Part shown: piece after piece, positions 9,006-17,712 of the stretch
Numbering within the stretch: the stretch's first letter is position 1
How the letters are laid out: the number at the start of each line of letters is the position of its first letter
DNA from: Maribacter sp. 1_MG-2023
GTDB lineage: Bacteria; Bacteroidota; Bacteroidia; Flavobacteriales; Flavobacteriaceae
Assembly (NCBI RefSeq): GCF_030547005.1
Contig: NZ_JAUOPN010000017.1
Location: 20,843-84,842 of the forward strand
Reading direction: 5' to 3'
DNA: 64,000 bases
Notes under the pieces: generated by a model
What the model was told of the DNA's origin: nothing
Databases searched by the model: none
Seen by the model: only the letters and a program-made list of their open reading frames with translations
Translations under genes and position numbers: made by a program

Positions 9006-9938
9006 ATGAAAGTAAAAGTCTGCCTTATTCAAGATAGTCCCGTTTTCTTTGATATCGAGAAAACTATCGATAAAATAGAAAGTCTAGTAAAAACCTATGC
9101 CAAGCAAGGATGTGAATTAATAGTTTTTCCAGAGTCGTTTATTCCTGGATACCCAAGAGGGTTTTCTTTTGGCGCCGTGGTTGGCAGCAGAACCGATAAA
9201 GGCAGAAAACTATATGCTGATTACCATAAGAACAGCTTAGATTTAGAAGGTAAGGAATTACATAGACTGGTTAAACTTGCCAAAACTGAGAAGGTATATT
9301 TAATAATTGGTAATACAGAGAAACAATCAAATAGCGGAAGTCTGTATTGTTCAATGCTCTACATCTCACCTACTGATGGCTTTTTAGGTGTCCATCGAAA
9401 AATAAAACCCACAGGCAGCGAACGTATTATTTGGAATGAAGACGATGGTTCATCTTTAGTGAGTTTCGATACTAAAATTGGTAAACTGGGCGGGCTCATT
9501 TGCTGGGAGAATTATATGCCGTTGGCTAGAATGGCGATGTATCAAAAAGGTGTAGAAATCTATATTGCACCTACTGCGGACTCAAGAGAAGAGTGGACAT
9601 CTACCATGAAACATATTGCTTTAGAAGGCAGGTGTTTTGTTTTAGGTTGTAATCAGTATTATACCAAATCTATGTATCCAGAGAAATATCAGCATTTGTT
9701 AGAAAATGAACCTGAAAATTTATGTCGTGGCGGCAGTGTTATTGTTTCTCCTTTGGGTAAAGTTATTGCAGGTCCATTATTTAATGAAGCAGGTGCATTG
9801 GTAGCAGAAATAGATTTAAATGAAATAGTACATGCAAAGTTAGATTTTGATGTCAATGGTCATTATTCTCGTAACGACATTTTTGATTTTAAAGTCAATA
9901 ATCAGCCCGACATAAAAGTTGAAAATAAGACGTCGTAA
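9006..9938 (+). CDS. nitrilase-type carbon-nitrogen hydrolase
   Basis: 310 residues with the full catalytic triad of the nitrilase superfamily: Glu43 in VFPESFIPGYPRG, Lys134 in HRKIKPTGSER and Cys166 in GGLICWENYMP. The CWENYMP context and the overall length match true nitrilases (branch 1) rather than amidases or beta-ureidopropionases. It should convert a nitrile to a carboxylic acid and ammonia in the cytoplasm. It is followed after 23 bases by an alcohol dehydrogenase-like gene. With the GMC enzyme upstream, a cyanohydrin or nitrile pathway is conceivable but unproven. Confidence 0.92.
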   Translation: MKVKVCLIQDSPVFFDIEKTIDKIESLVKTYAKQGCELIVFPESFIPGYPRGFSFGAVVGSRTDKGRKLYADYHKNSLDLEGKELHRLVKLAKTEKVYLIIGNTEKQSNSGSLYCSMLYISPTDGFLGVHRKIKPTGSERIIWNEDDGSSLVSFDTKIGKLGGLICWENYMPLARMAMYQKGVEIYIAPTADSREEWTSTMKHIALEGRCFVLGCNQYYTKSMYPEKYQHLLENEPENLCRGGSVIVSPLGKVIAGPLFNEAGALVAEIDLNEIVHAKLDFDVNGHYSRNDIFDFKVNNQPDIKVENKTS

Positions 9939-9961
9939 CCAAGTAAAATAACATATATAGT

Positions 9962-10906
9962 ATGAAAGCCATTACTAAAAGAAAATATGGCGGACCGGAA
10001 GTATTGCAACTAGAAGAAGTTGAGATGCCTACTGTAAAAGACAATCATATTTTGGTTAAGGTTATGGCAAATTCAGTTAATCCTGCAGATTGGCATATAC
10101 TACGCGGAAAACCATTTTTAGCCAGATTATCTATCGGGTTACTCAAACCTAAGCAACTTATTTTAGGTACTGATTTTTCAGGAATTGTAGAAGAAGTAGG
10201 CACTAATGTAACAACACTCAATATAGGAGATAAGGTATTTGGGGAATCTATAGAAGGTGCAGCTTTTGCTGAATATGTATGTGTGCCTTCAAAAGTATGT
10301 GCAAAAATACCAACAAATGTAGATTTCCCTATTATGGCAAGTGTTTCAGTTGCAGGTCTTACAGCTTACCAAGCCCTAGTTACACATGGAAAAATAAAAG
10401 CTGGTGAATCGGTTTTAATCAATGGAGCATCAGGTGGTGTTGGCCACTTTGCCGTACAAATAGCAAAAGCTCATGGAGCTAAAGTAACTGCGGTTTGTTC
10501 TAGTAGAAATATTGATTTTGTACTATCTATTGGTGCAGATAATGTCATTGCTTATAATAAAGTAAACATTCATGAATATAATGACAACTATGATGTAATC
10601 ATCGATACCCATGGTAACCTAAAACATGACGATTATACGAGAATGGGTAATAGAGGTGTTTTGGTCGGTTTCACTACTATGGGTCATATGTTTTCTGTTC
10701 TTTTTAAAAAGGCGTTCAGTAAGTTCCCGTTAACCCAATTTACTGCCGAAGCCAATACCCAAGATTTAGAGACTTTAGCTTTATTGATAAAAGAAGAGAA
10801 GATTAAGGTTCACATAGAAAAAACGTATCCCTATACTCAGATTCCCGATGCTATAGCGCATATTGAAAAGATGCGAACACGAGGTAAAGTAGTTATCGTT
10901 AGCTAG
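9962..10906 (+). CDS. zinc-independent NAD(P)-dependent alcohol dehydrogenase / quinone oxidoreductase
   Basis: 314 residues of the medium-chain dehydrogenase superfamily. The N-terminal catalytic domain shows NSVNPADWHILRG, and the Rossmann motif is GASGGVGHFAVQIAKAHGA (from about residue 156). The structural-zinc cysteine cluster and the catalytic zinc ligands are missing, as in quinone oxidoreductases and enoyl reductases. It probably reduces quinones or unsaturated ketones with NADPH. It lies 23 bases after the nitrilase and is probably in the same transcript. Confidence 0.9.
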   Translation: MKAITKRKYGGPEVLQLEEVEMPTVKDNHILVKVMANSVNPADWHILRGKPFLARLSIGLLKPKQLILGTDFSGIVEEVGTNVTTLNIGDKVFGESIEGAAFAEYVCVPSKVCAKIPTNVDFPIMASVSVAGLTAYQALVTHGKIKAGESVLINGASGGVGHFAVQIAKAHGAKVTAVCSSRNIDFVLSIGADNVIAYNKVNIHEYNDNYDVIIDTHGNLKHDDYTRMGNRGVLVGFTTMGHMFSVLFKKAFSKFPLTQFTAEANTQDLETLALLIKEEKIKVHIEKTYPYTQIPDAIAHIEKMRTRGKVVIVS

Positions 10907-11028
10907 GTGATAATCATTTTTAAAACAATTTAATTAACAATAGTGGTTTAAAGAATTTTAAAATACATGTAATTTGCTTTCGATCATTATCCACTATACT
11001 TTTAAAAAAATATTATCGGCTAATCACT

Positions 11029-11619
11029 ATAAATACCAAGTCAATCGATCTATTAAAAGATATACTCCACCAAATTCTACCAATCCAAGAGACAGATTGG
11101 GTAGCTATTAAACCACATCTTTCAATTGTTGAATTTGATGAGAACGAAATGCTTCTTTGCCCGCCTAGTGTATGTAATTTTATTGCTTTTATAAAAACAG
11201 GTTCTATTAGATCGTATCATATCGATGACAATTTAATAGAAACCAATCTGCTACTAAAATCTAATAATGAATTCATTACCGATTATGAGAGTTTTATTAG
11301 TCTAGAGCCATCTGCACTTTGTATACAATCGATTGACAAAGGTGAAATGATTTTGTTGGATAGAAACGGACTATACTCCCTTTACGAAACCTCGTTTTAT
11401 TGGAACAAATTCGGTAGAATTATGAGCGAACAGATATTTCTAAATAGCAAACGAAGAACGGAGCAGATGTTGTTTCTATCTCCAAAAGAAAGATATTTAC
11501 TTCTATTGAAAAATGAGCCTAATTTTTTTCAAAAATATGCATTGAAACATATAGCCAGTTATTTAGGTATAACTCCCCAATCATTAAGTAGAATAAGAAA
11601 CCAGATCGCGCATCATTAA
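11029..11619 (+). CDS. Crp/Fnr-family transcriptional regulator with a non-AUG (AUA) apparent start
   Basis: A cyclic-nucleotide-binding-type regulator of the Bacteroidota Crp/Fnr group. The C-terminal helix-turn-helix reads ASYLGITPQSLSRIRN. The first ATG (11149) would cut off the first helix of the sensor domain. Upstream, the same frame stays open and gives a family-typical N-terminus (KSIDLLKDILHQILPIQ, then VAIKPHLSIVEFDENE), but no ATG, GTG or TTG exists there. The codon at the expected start is ATA (11029-11031), one base from ATG. Read from there the protein has 196 residues, the family norm. Either a near-cognate start is used, or the start was lost and a short form is made from 11149. 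It follows the redox cluster and may regulate it. Confidence 0.75.
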   Translation: MNTKSIDLLKDILHQILPIQETDWVAIKPHLSIVEFDENEMLLCPPSVCNFIAFIKTGSIRSYHIDDNLIETNLLLKSNNEFITDYESFISLEPSALCIQSIDKGEMILLDRNGLYSLYETSFYWNKFGRIMSEQIFLNSKRRTEQMLFLSPKERYLLLLKNEPNFFQKYALKHIASYLGITPQSLSRIRNQIAHH

Positions 11620-11690
11620 TTACCCAAAGTTAAGTGGCTATTCAAACTACTTAACTGAAATTTGTTGTTTCGCAAACAAATTTTAGCATT

Positions 11691-12122
11691 ATGATTGTCA
11701 ATATATTAAGTGCGGTTTTATTTCTTATTTTTATGATTCTGTCAGGGTTTCATTTCTTTTGGCTTTTTGGGGGTACTTGGGGTTTAAGACAGGCAATACC
11801 AACAAGAGAAAAGGACTTGGAACTTCTTTCAATTCCAAAATATGCAACACTATTAGTTGCTCTGGTTTTGGCTCTTTTTGGGTTGATTTATTTAAATAAG
11901 CTTGAGGTTTTCAACATTTCAAATCAACTTACAAATCTATTGTATTATGTCATCCCTATTCTGTTCCTAATTCGTGCCATAGGTGAATTTAATTATGTTG
12001 GTTTTTTCAAAAAGATAAAACATACAGAATTTGCCAAGGCCGATACGAAGTTATTCTCGCCATTATGTCTTAGCATCGGGCTAATTGGTTTAATCATTCA
12101 ATTCTTAACAAATTACATTTAG
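11691..12122 (+). CDS. DUF3995-like four-helix membrane protein
   Basis: 143 residues with four hydrophobic helices (about 4-26, 48-70, 80-100 and 120-142). The arrangement FHFFWLFGGTWGLRQAIPT after helix 1 and RAIGEFNYVGFFKK before helix 4 is characteristic of DUF3995 proteins, whose function is unknown. Inner-membrane location is expected. It follows the Crp/Fnr gene by 71 bases and may be an orphan gene. Confidence 0.8.
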   Translation: MIVNILSAVLFLIFMILSGFHFFWLFGGTWGLRQAIPTREKDLELLSIPKYATLLVALVLALFGLIYLNKLEVFNISNQLTNLLYYVIPILFLIRAIGEFNYVGFFKKIKHTEFAKADTKLFSPLCLSIGLIGLIIQFLTNYI

Positions 12123-12216
12123 ACAACAAATCTAACTTCATCCATTAAGTATTATTCCATCAATCGCGTTAAAACATCTAAACTATTCATATCTTATCGG
12201 TCATATCATAAGAAAA

Positions 12217-13317
12217 ATGAAAAAATATACAATTACCTTAGCATCATTACTAGTCATCTTCTGTTTTACTAGTTGCAAGAATACTACCAAAAAAACATCT
12301 GATTCCACCGAAGATACATCTATAGAAAATCAGCCTGATGAAACCGTTTACGCAAGTGATGTGATTCCGTTTTTTGATGATTGGAAATTAATTCTTGGTG
12401 ATGGCTCTAATGCAGGCATCGCCAATGATTTTGAAAACAAAGATTATTTTTATACCACTAATGATGGCAAAGATGATTGGGTAGTTTTTAAAGCTCCCAA
12501 TGGAGGCGATACTCATGGTACATCTAACAATACTAGAACCGAATTGGCGCAGATTAAAAAGTTTTATCCAGAAACAGCAGATGATAAACTGACCGCTACC
12601 CTTAAAGTAATGAATGTTTCTGCCACGGGCGATGCTCGTGTTGCAGCAACACATGCCGTTGTAGTAGGTCAAATTCATAGTGCAGACGCATTTGAAAATG
12701 AACCATTGAAAATATTCTACAAGAAATTTCCGGGTCACACTAAAGGTTCTGTTTTTTGGCATTATGAGATTAATACCGCTGGTGATGATAATGCTGGCAG
12801 ATGGGACTACTCTAATGCTGTTTGGGGAAATGACTTTTCTGTGGTTGGCGAAACAGCAGATACCTATCCTGCAGAGCCAGAAGATGGTATAGCATTAGGG
12901 GAAGAATTCAGCTATGAAGTTGTTGTAAAAGCCGGAATCATGAGCTTGAAATTTATGAGTGACGGACATGAAACTAAAACATTTACTAAGAATCTGTTAG
13001 AATCAGAATACACTACAAAGGCTGATATTCCAGAGCAAACGAAGAAATTATTCTTCCCAATAGGTCAAGATGGTGTTGAGCGCAAAAAGGCATATACTGG
13101 TGAAGGTTGTTTTTTTAAATTGGGTACTTACAACCAAACAAATGGTAAATCTCCAGAAACTAATATGAATTGGTGCTCAGGTGCAGAAACCCATGGCGGC
13201 GATATTCAAAAGCAATATGCAGATGGTAATTATGCCGAAGTTTGGTTTAAAACAGCCAGTATAAGCGTTAGCGATGCAGCCGTATCAAATGAAGGGTATT
13301 TTACTAAAAATGATTAA
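12217..13317 (+). CDS. polysaccharide lyase family 7 alginate lyase, lipoprotein
   Basis: 366 residues. A lipoprotein signal ends at FTSC (Cys20), then comes a Thr/Ser/Glu-rich linker (residues 23-45) and a PL7 jelly-roll domain. The three PL7 active-site signatures are present: RTELAQ (Arg107), GQIHSA (Gln152, His154) and FFKLGTYNQTNG near residue 300. It should cleave alginate by beta-elimination. QIH rather than QVH usually goes with a preference for G-containing blocks, which is family knowledge and not proof. Anchored on the cell surface or in the periplasm, it would let the organism feed on brown algae. There is no SusC/SusD pair or other lyase next to it, so it lies outside a classical utilisation locus. 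Confidence 0.93.
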   Translation: MKKYTITLASLLVIFCFTSCKNTTKKTSDSTEDTSIENQPDETVYASDVIPFFDDWKLILGDGSNAGIANDFENKDYFYTTNDGKDDWVVFKAPNGGDTHGTSNNTRTELAQIKKFYPETADDKLTATLKVMNVSATGDARVAATHAVVVGQIHSADAFENEPLKIFYKKFPGHTKGSVFWHYEINTAGDDNAGRWDYSNAVWGNDFSVVGETADTYPAEPEDGIALGEEFSYEVVVKAGIMSLKFMSDGHETKTFTKNLLESEYTTKADIPEQTKKLFFPIGQDGVERKKAYTGEGCFFKLGTYNQTNGKSPETNMNWCSGAETHGGDIQKQYADGNYAEVWFKTASISVSDAAVSNEGYFTKND

Positions 13318-13357
13318 ATCAGTTTTAAAATAAAAATAAACATCTTAAATATTCTCA

Positions 13358-13420
13358 GTTAATAACTTATTACAATGGTAATAGGATTATGTTTCTAGTT
13401 TTTCTGAAAATAGCGAACTT
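13358..13420 (+). promoter_or_regulatory. bipartite motif copy A (GTTAATAACTT ... CGAACTT) before thiM
   Basis: GTTAATAACTT at 13358-13368, with TTACAA following, and CGAACTT at 13414-13420, 56 bases start to start. The same pair recurs upstream of the genes at 17070, 22720 and 24805, and more weakly at 23432 and 26966. It lies 50-110 bases before the thiM start and may contain its promoter. No THI-box (TPP riboswitch) was seen in this gap. Confidence 0.45.
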
Positions 13421-13469
13421 AGTTGATTCAGTTTATAAATGAATTGTATCGCTAAACACGACTATTATA

Positions 13470-14261
13470 ATGAGCAGTATTGCATCCGTATTAGAACAAG
13501 TAAAAACTAAAGGTCCGTTAGTACATAACATTACCAATTATGTTGTAATGAATAACACCGCCAATGCATTGTTAGCTGTTGGCGCATCTCCTGTAATGGC
13601 TCATGCTATAGAGGAGGTTAATGATATTGTTACTATTTCTTCTTCGCTGGTTATCAACATGGGTACGTTGAGCGAAAAATGGGTAGAAAGTATGCTTATG
13701 GCAGCTGAACAAGCTAAAGCGACCAATACTCCGTTTGTATTTGACCCTGTAGGTGTCGGTGCATCTGCATACAGAACAGAGGTTGCCCAAAAAATTATAG
13801 AGACAGCTACACCTAATGTAATTCGTGGTAATGCATCCGAGATTATGGCATTGGCAAAACTGACCAATTCTACAAAAGGGGTGGATAGTACTATGGATAC
13901 CCAAGATGCTATTGAAGGCGCTACCCTACTATCAAAGAAATTCAACAATACCGTAGTAATCAGTGGCGCAATAGATTATATCATCACTGGCGATACTGTA
14001 AGTAAAATTGAAAACGGGAGTCCGCTTATGGCGAGAATCACCGGTATGGGCTGTACGGCAACTGCAATGGTAGGTGCGTGCTTAGGTGTAGAAGAAAATG
14101 CACATTTAGCGGCAACTGCGGCAATGGCAATTATGGGCGTTGCTGGAGATATGGCAAATGACAAGAGCGCCGGTCCAGGTAGCTTTCAAATGCATTTCTA
14201 TGACAGCTTGTATGATATTACTCCTAATATTTTAGCCGAAAAAGTAAAGACCAATGCTTAA
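13470..14261 (+). CDS. thiM: hydroxyethylthiazole kinase
   Basis: Phosphorylates 4-methyl-5-(2-hydroxyethyl)thiazole with ATP for thiamin salvage. The 263 residues show the family landmarks: NITNYVVMNNTANALLAVG near the N-terminus (substrate site), DPVGVGAS around residue 92, and the ATP and anion-hole motif GMGCTATAM around residue 193 with the conserved cysteine. Cytoplasmic. First gene of a tight operon: its stop overlaps the thiE start by eight bases. Regulation by a TPP riboswitch is common for this pathway, but none is visible upstream. Confidence 0.96.
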   Translation: MSSIASVLEQVKTKGPLVHNITNYVVMNNTANALLAVGASPVMAHAIEEVNDIVTISSSLVINMGTLSEKWVESMLMAAEQAKATNTPFVFDPVGVGASAYRTEVAQKIIETATPNVIRGNASEIMALAKLTNSTKGVDSTMDTQDAIEGATLLSKKFNNTVVISGAIDYIITGDTVSKIENGSPLMARITGMGCTATAMVGACLGVEENAHLAATAAMAIMGVAGDMANDKSAGPGSFQMHFYDSLYDITPNILAEKVKTNA

Positions 14262-14895
14262 TGTAGATTACGCTTTAATGTTCGTGACGGATGATAGTAT
14301 TAGGAATGACAACACCTTCTTTGCCATGCTAGAAGCCGCTTTAAAAGGCGGGGCAACTATCATTCAATTACTAGAGAAAACTTTAGATACTTTGGCATTT
14401 TATAACCGTGCATTACGGTGTAAAGAATTATGTAGCACCTATAGAATTCCATTGATCATCAATGACCGATTAGATATTGCACTTGCCATAGATGCGGACG
14501 GTGTACATATTGGTCAAACCGATATGCCTTATGATGTTGCTCGTAGATTATTGGGTAATAGTAAGATTATTGGACTATCGGTTAGTAACAAAAAACAAGC
14601 CGAACATCAGGATGCTCAGGCGGCAGATTATATTGGCATCTCCCCTATTTTTTCGACAAATACAAAGACAACTGATTTAGCACGACCTTTGGGTTTATTA
14701 GGACTTAAAGAAATTCGCGCACTGTATTCTAAGCCTATTGTTTGTATTGGCGGAATTCACAAAAACAACACTAAAGAAATAATTAAAAATGGCGCGGACG
14801 GAATAGCTGTGGTTTCTGCCATTTCAAAAGCAGCAAACCCAGAAGCGGCAACAAAAGAACTTAAAGAAATAGTATGCAAGACTGGTATAAAATAG
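14254..14895 (+). CDS. thiE: thiamine-phosphate synthase
   Basis: Joins hydroxymethylpyrimidine diphosphate and thiazole phosphate into thiamin monophosphate. The 213-residue TIM barrel carries GGATIIQLLEKTLDTL, IINDRLDIALAIDADGVHIG, GQTDMP and GISPIFSTNTKT, the phosphate- and pyrimidine-binding loops of ThiE. The usual QxR(E/D)K loop reads QLLEKTLD, a small variation. Its start overlaps thiM by eight bases and its end overlaps tenA by 22 bases, showing translational coupling. Confidence 0.95.
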   Translation: MLNVDYALMFVTDDSIRNDNTFFAMLEAALKGGATIIQLLEKTLDTLAFYNRALRCKELCSTYRIPLIINDRLDIALAIDADGVHIGQTDMPYDVARRLLGNSKIIGLSVSNKKQAEHQDAQAADYIGISPIFSTNTKTTDLARPLGLLGLKEIRALYSKPIVCIGGIHKNNTKEIIKNGADGIAVVSAISKAANPEAATKELKEIVCKTGIK

Positions 14896-15527
14896 CACGA
14901 CAAGAAACAGATTATATTCTAGAAGCCATAAAAGAGCAATCTTTCATCAAAGAACTGATGAACGGCACGCTATCTAAAGAAGTATTCCAATTTTACATTA
15001 ATCAAGATGCCATGTATTTGGCGGAATATAAAAAGGTATTAGCAACTATAGGTGTTAAATGTGAGCACGTAGATGACACTCAGTTTTTTTTGGATTCGGC
15101 CACAGGAATTATCAATGTAGAAAATGCCTTGCATCAAATATTTTTAAAGGATAATCAGTTGGCTCACGAGCCCTCTCCTACTTGCGAATTATACACCAGT
15201 TATTTAACACGCATAGTGGCAAATCATTCATTAGAAGAAGCATTGGCTGCCGTACTACCCTGCTTTACCATTTACAAGGAAATTGGAGATTACATACATA
15301 CCAACCAATCAAACAAAGCCGATAACCCCTATCAAGATTGGATCGACACCTATGGCGGGGAAGAATTTGCGAACTCGGTAAATAATGCCATAATTATCAC
15401 CAATAAGTATGCAGCAAACGCTTCTGAAGAAGTTTTGCAAAAAATGCAAACTGCTTTTGAAAAAGCCTCTAAATTAGAATGGATGTTTTGGGACAGCGCT
15501 TACAATAAAGAACTATGGAAGATTTAA
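14874..15527 (+). CDS. tenA: TenA-type thiaminase II / aminopyrimidine aminohydrolase
   Basis: 217 residues of the TenA family, which hydrolyses amino-HMP or degraded thiamin to HMP in the salvage route. The catalytic cysteine sits in AAVLPCFTIYKEIG (about residue 127), and the C-terminal acidic residue is in KLEWMFWDSAYN. The substrate tyrosines and aspartate near FYINQDAMYLAEYKK are in place. All-helical, cytoplasmic. Overlaps thiE at its start and thiD at its end by 13 bases, so it is made together with both. Confidence 0.95.
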   Translation: MQDWYKIARQETDYILEAIKEQSFIKELMNGTLSKEVFQFYINQDAMYLAEYKKVLATIGVKCEHVDDTQFFLDSATGIINVENALHQIFLKDNQLAHEPSPTCELYTSYLTRIVANHSLEEALAAVLPCFTIYKEIGDYIHTNQSNKADNPYQDWIDTYGGEEFANSVNNAIIITNKYAANASEEVLQKMQTAFEKASKLEWMFWDSAYNKELWKI

Positions 15528-16327
15528 AAACACCTTACAAAAGTGTATTGAGCATTGCCGGTAGCGATTCTGGCGGATGTGCCGGTATTCAGGCAGATAT
15601 TAAAAGTATTAGTGCCTGCGGAGCTTATGCCGCTACGGTAATTACTGCAACTACAGCGCAGAATACAATGGGAGTTACCGACATACATGCCATTCCTATC
15701 TCACATTTAGAAAAGCAATTAGATGCTGTTTTAAGTGATATTGATTTTGGAGCCATAAAAATCGGCATGCTTCATTCATGTGAAGTAATAAAGGTTGTCC
15801 AGAGAAAATTAAGCGAATACAAAGCAAAGAATATCGTCTTAGACCCTGTAATGGTCAGTACATCCGGTCATAAATTAATTGCCGATGATGCCATTGCCTG
15901 TTTAAAGGATTTTTTACCAAACGTCAATTTAATTACTCCTAATATTCCAGAAGCAGAATTATTGATTGACGAGAAAATTAATAGTGAAAACATGGAAGAG
16001 ATGGCAAAGAAAATTGGGGAGCGCTACCAAACTTCGGTCCTTCTAAAAGGCGGACATATTGATAATGGAACTATTGTAATGACAGATGTTTGCTACAATC
16101 ATGAAACCAAAGAAGTCAATTTAATAACCAATCCAAAGGTAAATACAAAAAATATTCACGGTACAGGTTGTAGCCTATCGTCAAGTATTGCTGCATTCTT
16201 AAGTTTGGGTGAGCCAATAGAAATTGCCATTAGAAATGGCTGTAATTATGTGAACCAAGCCATCATTGCCGGTCAGCATAAAACCTTGGGTCTTGGTAAC
16301 GGACCAATTAATCATTTTGGATTATAA
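15515..16327 (+). CDS. thiD: bifunctional hydroxymethylpyrimidine / phosphomethylpyrimidine kinase
   Basis: Phosphorylates HMP twice to HMP diphosphate, the partner of thiazole phosphate in the ThiE reaction. 270 residues of the ribokinase-like fold with SIAGSDSGGCAGIQADIKS at the start, GAIKIGML, LDPVMVSTSGHKL and the catalytic anion hole HGTGCSLSSSIAA near the end. Last gene of the thiM-thiE-tenA-thiD salvage operon. No thiC or thiG is in the window, so the locus by itself supports salvage only. Confidence 0.96.
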   Translation: MEDLKTPYKSVLSIAGSDSGGCAGIQADIKSISACGAYAATVITATTAQNTMGVTDIHAIPISHLEKQLDAVLSDIDFGAIKIGMLHSCEVIKVVQRKLSEYKAKNIVLDPVMVSTSGHKLIADDAIACLKDFLPNVNLITPNIPEAELLIDEKINSENMEEMAKKIGERYQTSVLLKGGHIDNGTIVMTDVCYNHETKEVNLITNPKVNTKNIHGTGCSLSSSIAAFLSLGEPIEIAIRNGCNYVNQAIIAGQHKTLGLGNGPINHFGL

Positions 16328-16370
16328 TAGTATCTTAAACCAATAAGGTTCATTACGAGAAATACGTAAA

Positions 16371-16943
16371 ATGAAGTACGATTTACTAATTGCACATATC
16401 AATAAAATTGTTCGACTTTCGAAAGCCGAAGAAGAAGAATTGTGTCGTTACTTTCAACCCATGTCCATAGCTAAAAAAGCGTATTTATTGCAACAAGGTG
16501 AAATTTGCAAGTTTGAAGGCTTTGTGCTAGATGGTTGTTTTAGAACCTTTACTTTGGATAAAAAGGGAAATGAAAACACCCTGTTTTTTGCTACAAAAGA
16601 TTGGTGGTTAATGGATATCGATAGTTTCATGAACAACAAACCATCTGAACTTAATATTCAAGCACTTGAAGACAGTGAGTTGTTGATCATTTCTCAAACT
16701 GATAAAGAAAAATTATATGAAGCAATTCCATCGGCAGAAAAACTATTTCGCATTATGTTCCAAAAATCAGTAGTTGCTTGGCAAAGACGATTGGTACGTA
16801 ATCAAAGTTTGACAGCTAAAGAAAGGTATCAGCACTTCACCTCCAAATATCCAGAAATCGCTTCAAAACTCACAGACAGACAAACCTCTAGTTACTTGGG
16901 TATTACACATGAATTTTTGAGCAAGATTAAAAAGGAATTTTAA
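16371..16943 (+). CDS. Crp/Fnr-family transcriptional regulator
   Basis: 190 residues: cyclic-nucleotide-binding-like beta barrel at about residues 15-120 (AYLLQQGEICKFEGFVLDGCFR) and a C-terminal helix-turn-helix ending SSYLGITHEFLSKIKKEF. Typical of Bacteroidota one-domain-plus-HTH regulators without Fe-S cysteines. It begins 43 bases after thiD on the same strand and could be read with the thiamin operon, but there is no direct sign that it controls it. Confidence 0.9.
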   Translation: MKYDLLIAHINKIVRLSKAEEEELCRYFQPMSIAKKAYLLQQGEICKFEGFVLDGCFRTFTLDKKGNENTLFFATKDWWLMDIDSFMNNKPSELNIQALEDSELLIISQTDKEKLYEAIPSAEKLFRIMFQKSVVAWQRRLVRNQSLTAKERYQHFTSKYPEIASKLTDRQTSSYLGITHEFLSKIKKEF

Positions 16944-16985
16944 CTCACACCTCCTATTTTAACTGAGTAGTGTATTAAAAGTTTC

Positions 16986-17048
16986 GTTAATAAGTTCTTA
17001 CAAATTTCATAAGATTTATCCTCGGTTTATAAATATAATTTCGATCTT
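16986..17048 (+). promoter_or_regulatory. bipartite motif copy D before the gene at 17070
   Basis: GTTAATAAGTT at 16986-16996, followed by TTACAA, then CGATCTT at 17042-17048, again 56 bases apart. Just before the second element lies TAATTTCG (17036-17043), close to the flavobacterial -7 box TAnnTTTG. This suggests the second element is near the transcription start. Confidence 0.4.
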
Positions 17049-17069
17049 CCGTTTAAATAACTAATCATT

Positions 17070-17654
17070 ATGAAAAACACTCAATTAATCATTGGATTCG
17101 TTTTATTATTTCTAGTAAACGGATATTCACAATCAAATAATACAGATTATAAGTCAGAAGTTGACAATTTAAAAAAGGAGTTAACAACCAAAGATAATAT
17201 CATTGTTTCCCAAAATGATAAAATGGATAAATTAGAAAAAGATATAGAATATTATAAAGAAACATTAAACCTTATTAGTTCTAAAATATCCACCAAGGAT
17301 AATGATGTTACCCTTAAAATTAATTCAGTTGTTGGTAACTCAAATTCAGGAGTGGTGAATATTAATGGAATACTAATAAACAAAGGTGCTGTAAGACCTG
17401 TACAAGGACAAAAAGCATATGCCACAGATCCTCAAGGGAATGGTATTATGTCCTACAAATTAAAAATAGGAGGTTTATCTAGGGTTGATAAAGTTTTAAA
17501 GGATGTACCTACAAAATTTACAATTGAACTTGAGCAAATAGTTGAAGGCACCCCAATGTTAGCTTCATTAATCATTGACTTTTATACTCGAAGCGGTTAT
17601 AACAAAGACAAATTAAATGTGACATTCAAGAATTTGAATATTATATGGGAATAG
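17070..17654 (+). CDS. secreted coiled-coil protein, unknown function
   Basis: Not recognised. 194 residues with a signal peptide (residues 1-20, cleavage after GYSQ), a coiled coil at about 27-70 (KKELTTKDNIIVSQNDKMDK) and a C-terminal beta-rich domain (about 80-194) rich in Gly, Val and Asn. Probably periplasmic. The next stretch of DNA holds a decayed gene with the same plan of signal peptide plus coiled coil, so the two could be old duplicates. Confidence 0.75.
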   Translation: MKNTQLIIGFVLLFLVNGYSQSNNTDYKSEVDNLKKELTTKDNIIVSQNDKMDKLEKDIEYYKETLNLISSKISTKDNDVTLKINSVVGNSNSGVVNINGILINKGAVRPVQGQKAYATDPQGNGIMSYKLKIGGLSRVDKVLKDVPTKFTIELEQIVEGTPMLASLIIDFYTRSGYNKDKLNVTFKNLNIIWE

Positions 17655-17712
17655 ATGTAATTAAACCATATCCTTATAAATTAATAATTCAATTACCAAA
17701 AATTTAAATCTA

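Noticed and set aside
13317..13470. TPP riboswitch before thiM
   Set aside because: Looked for the THI-box core and did not find it; the gap is also short.
13572..13948. Two long minus-strand frames inside thiM
   Set aside because: They are shadows of a well-supported gene and have no family-like features.
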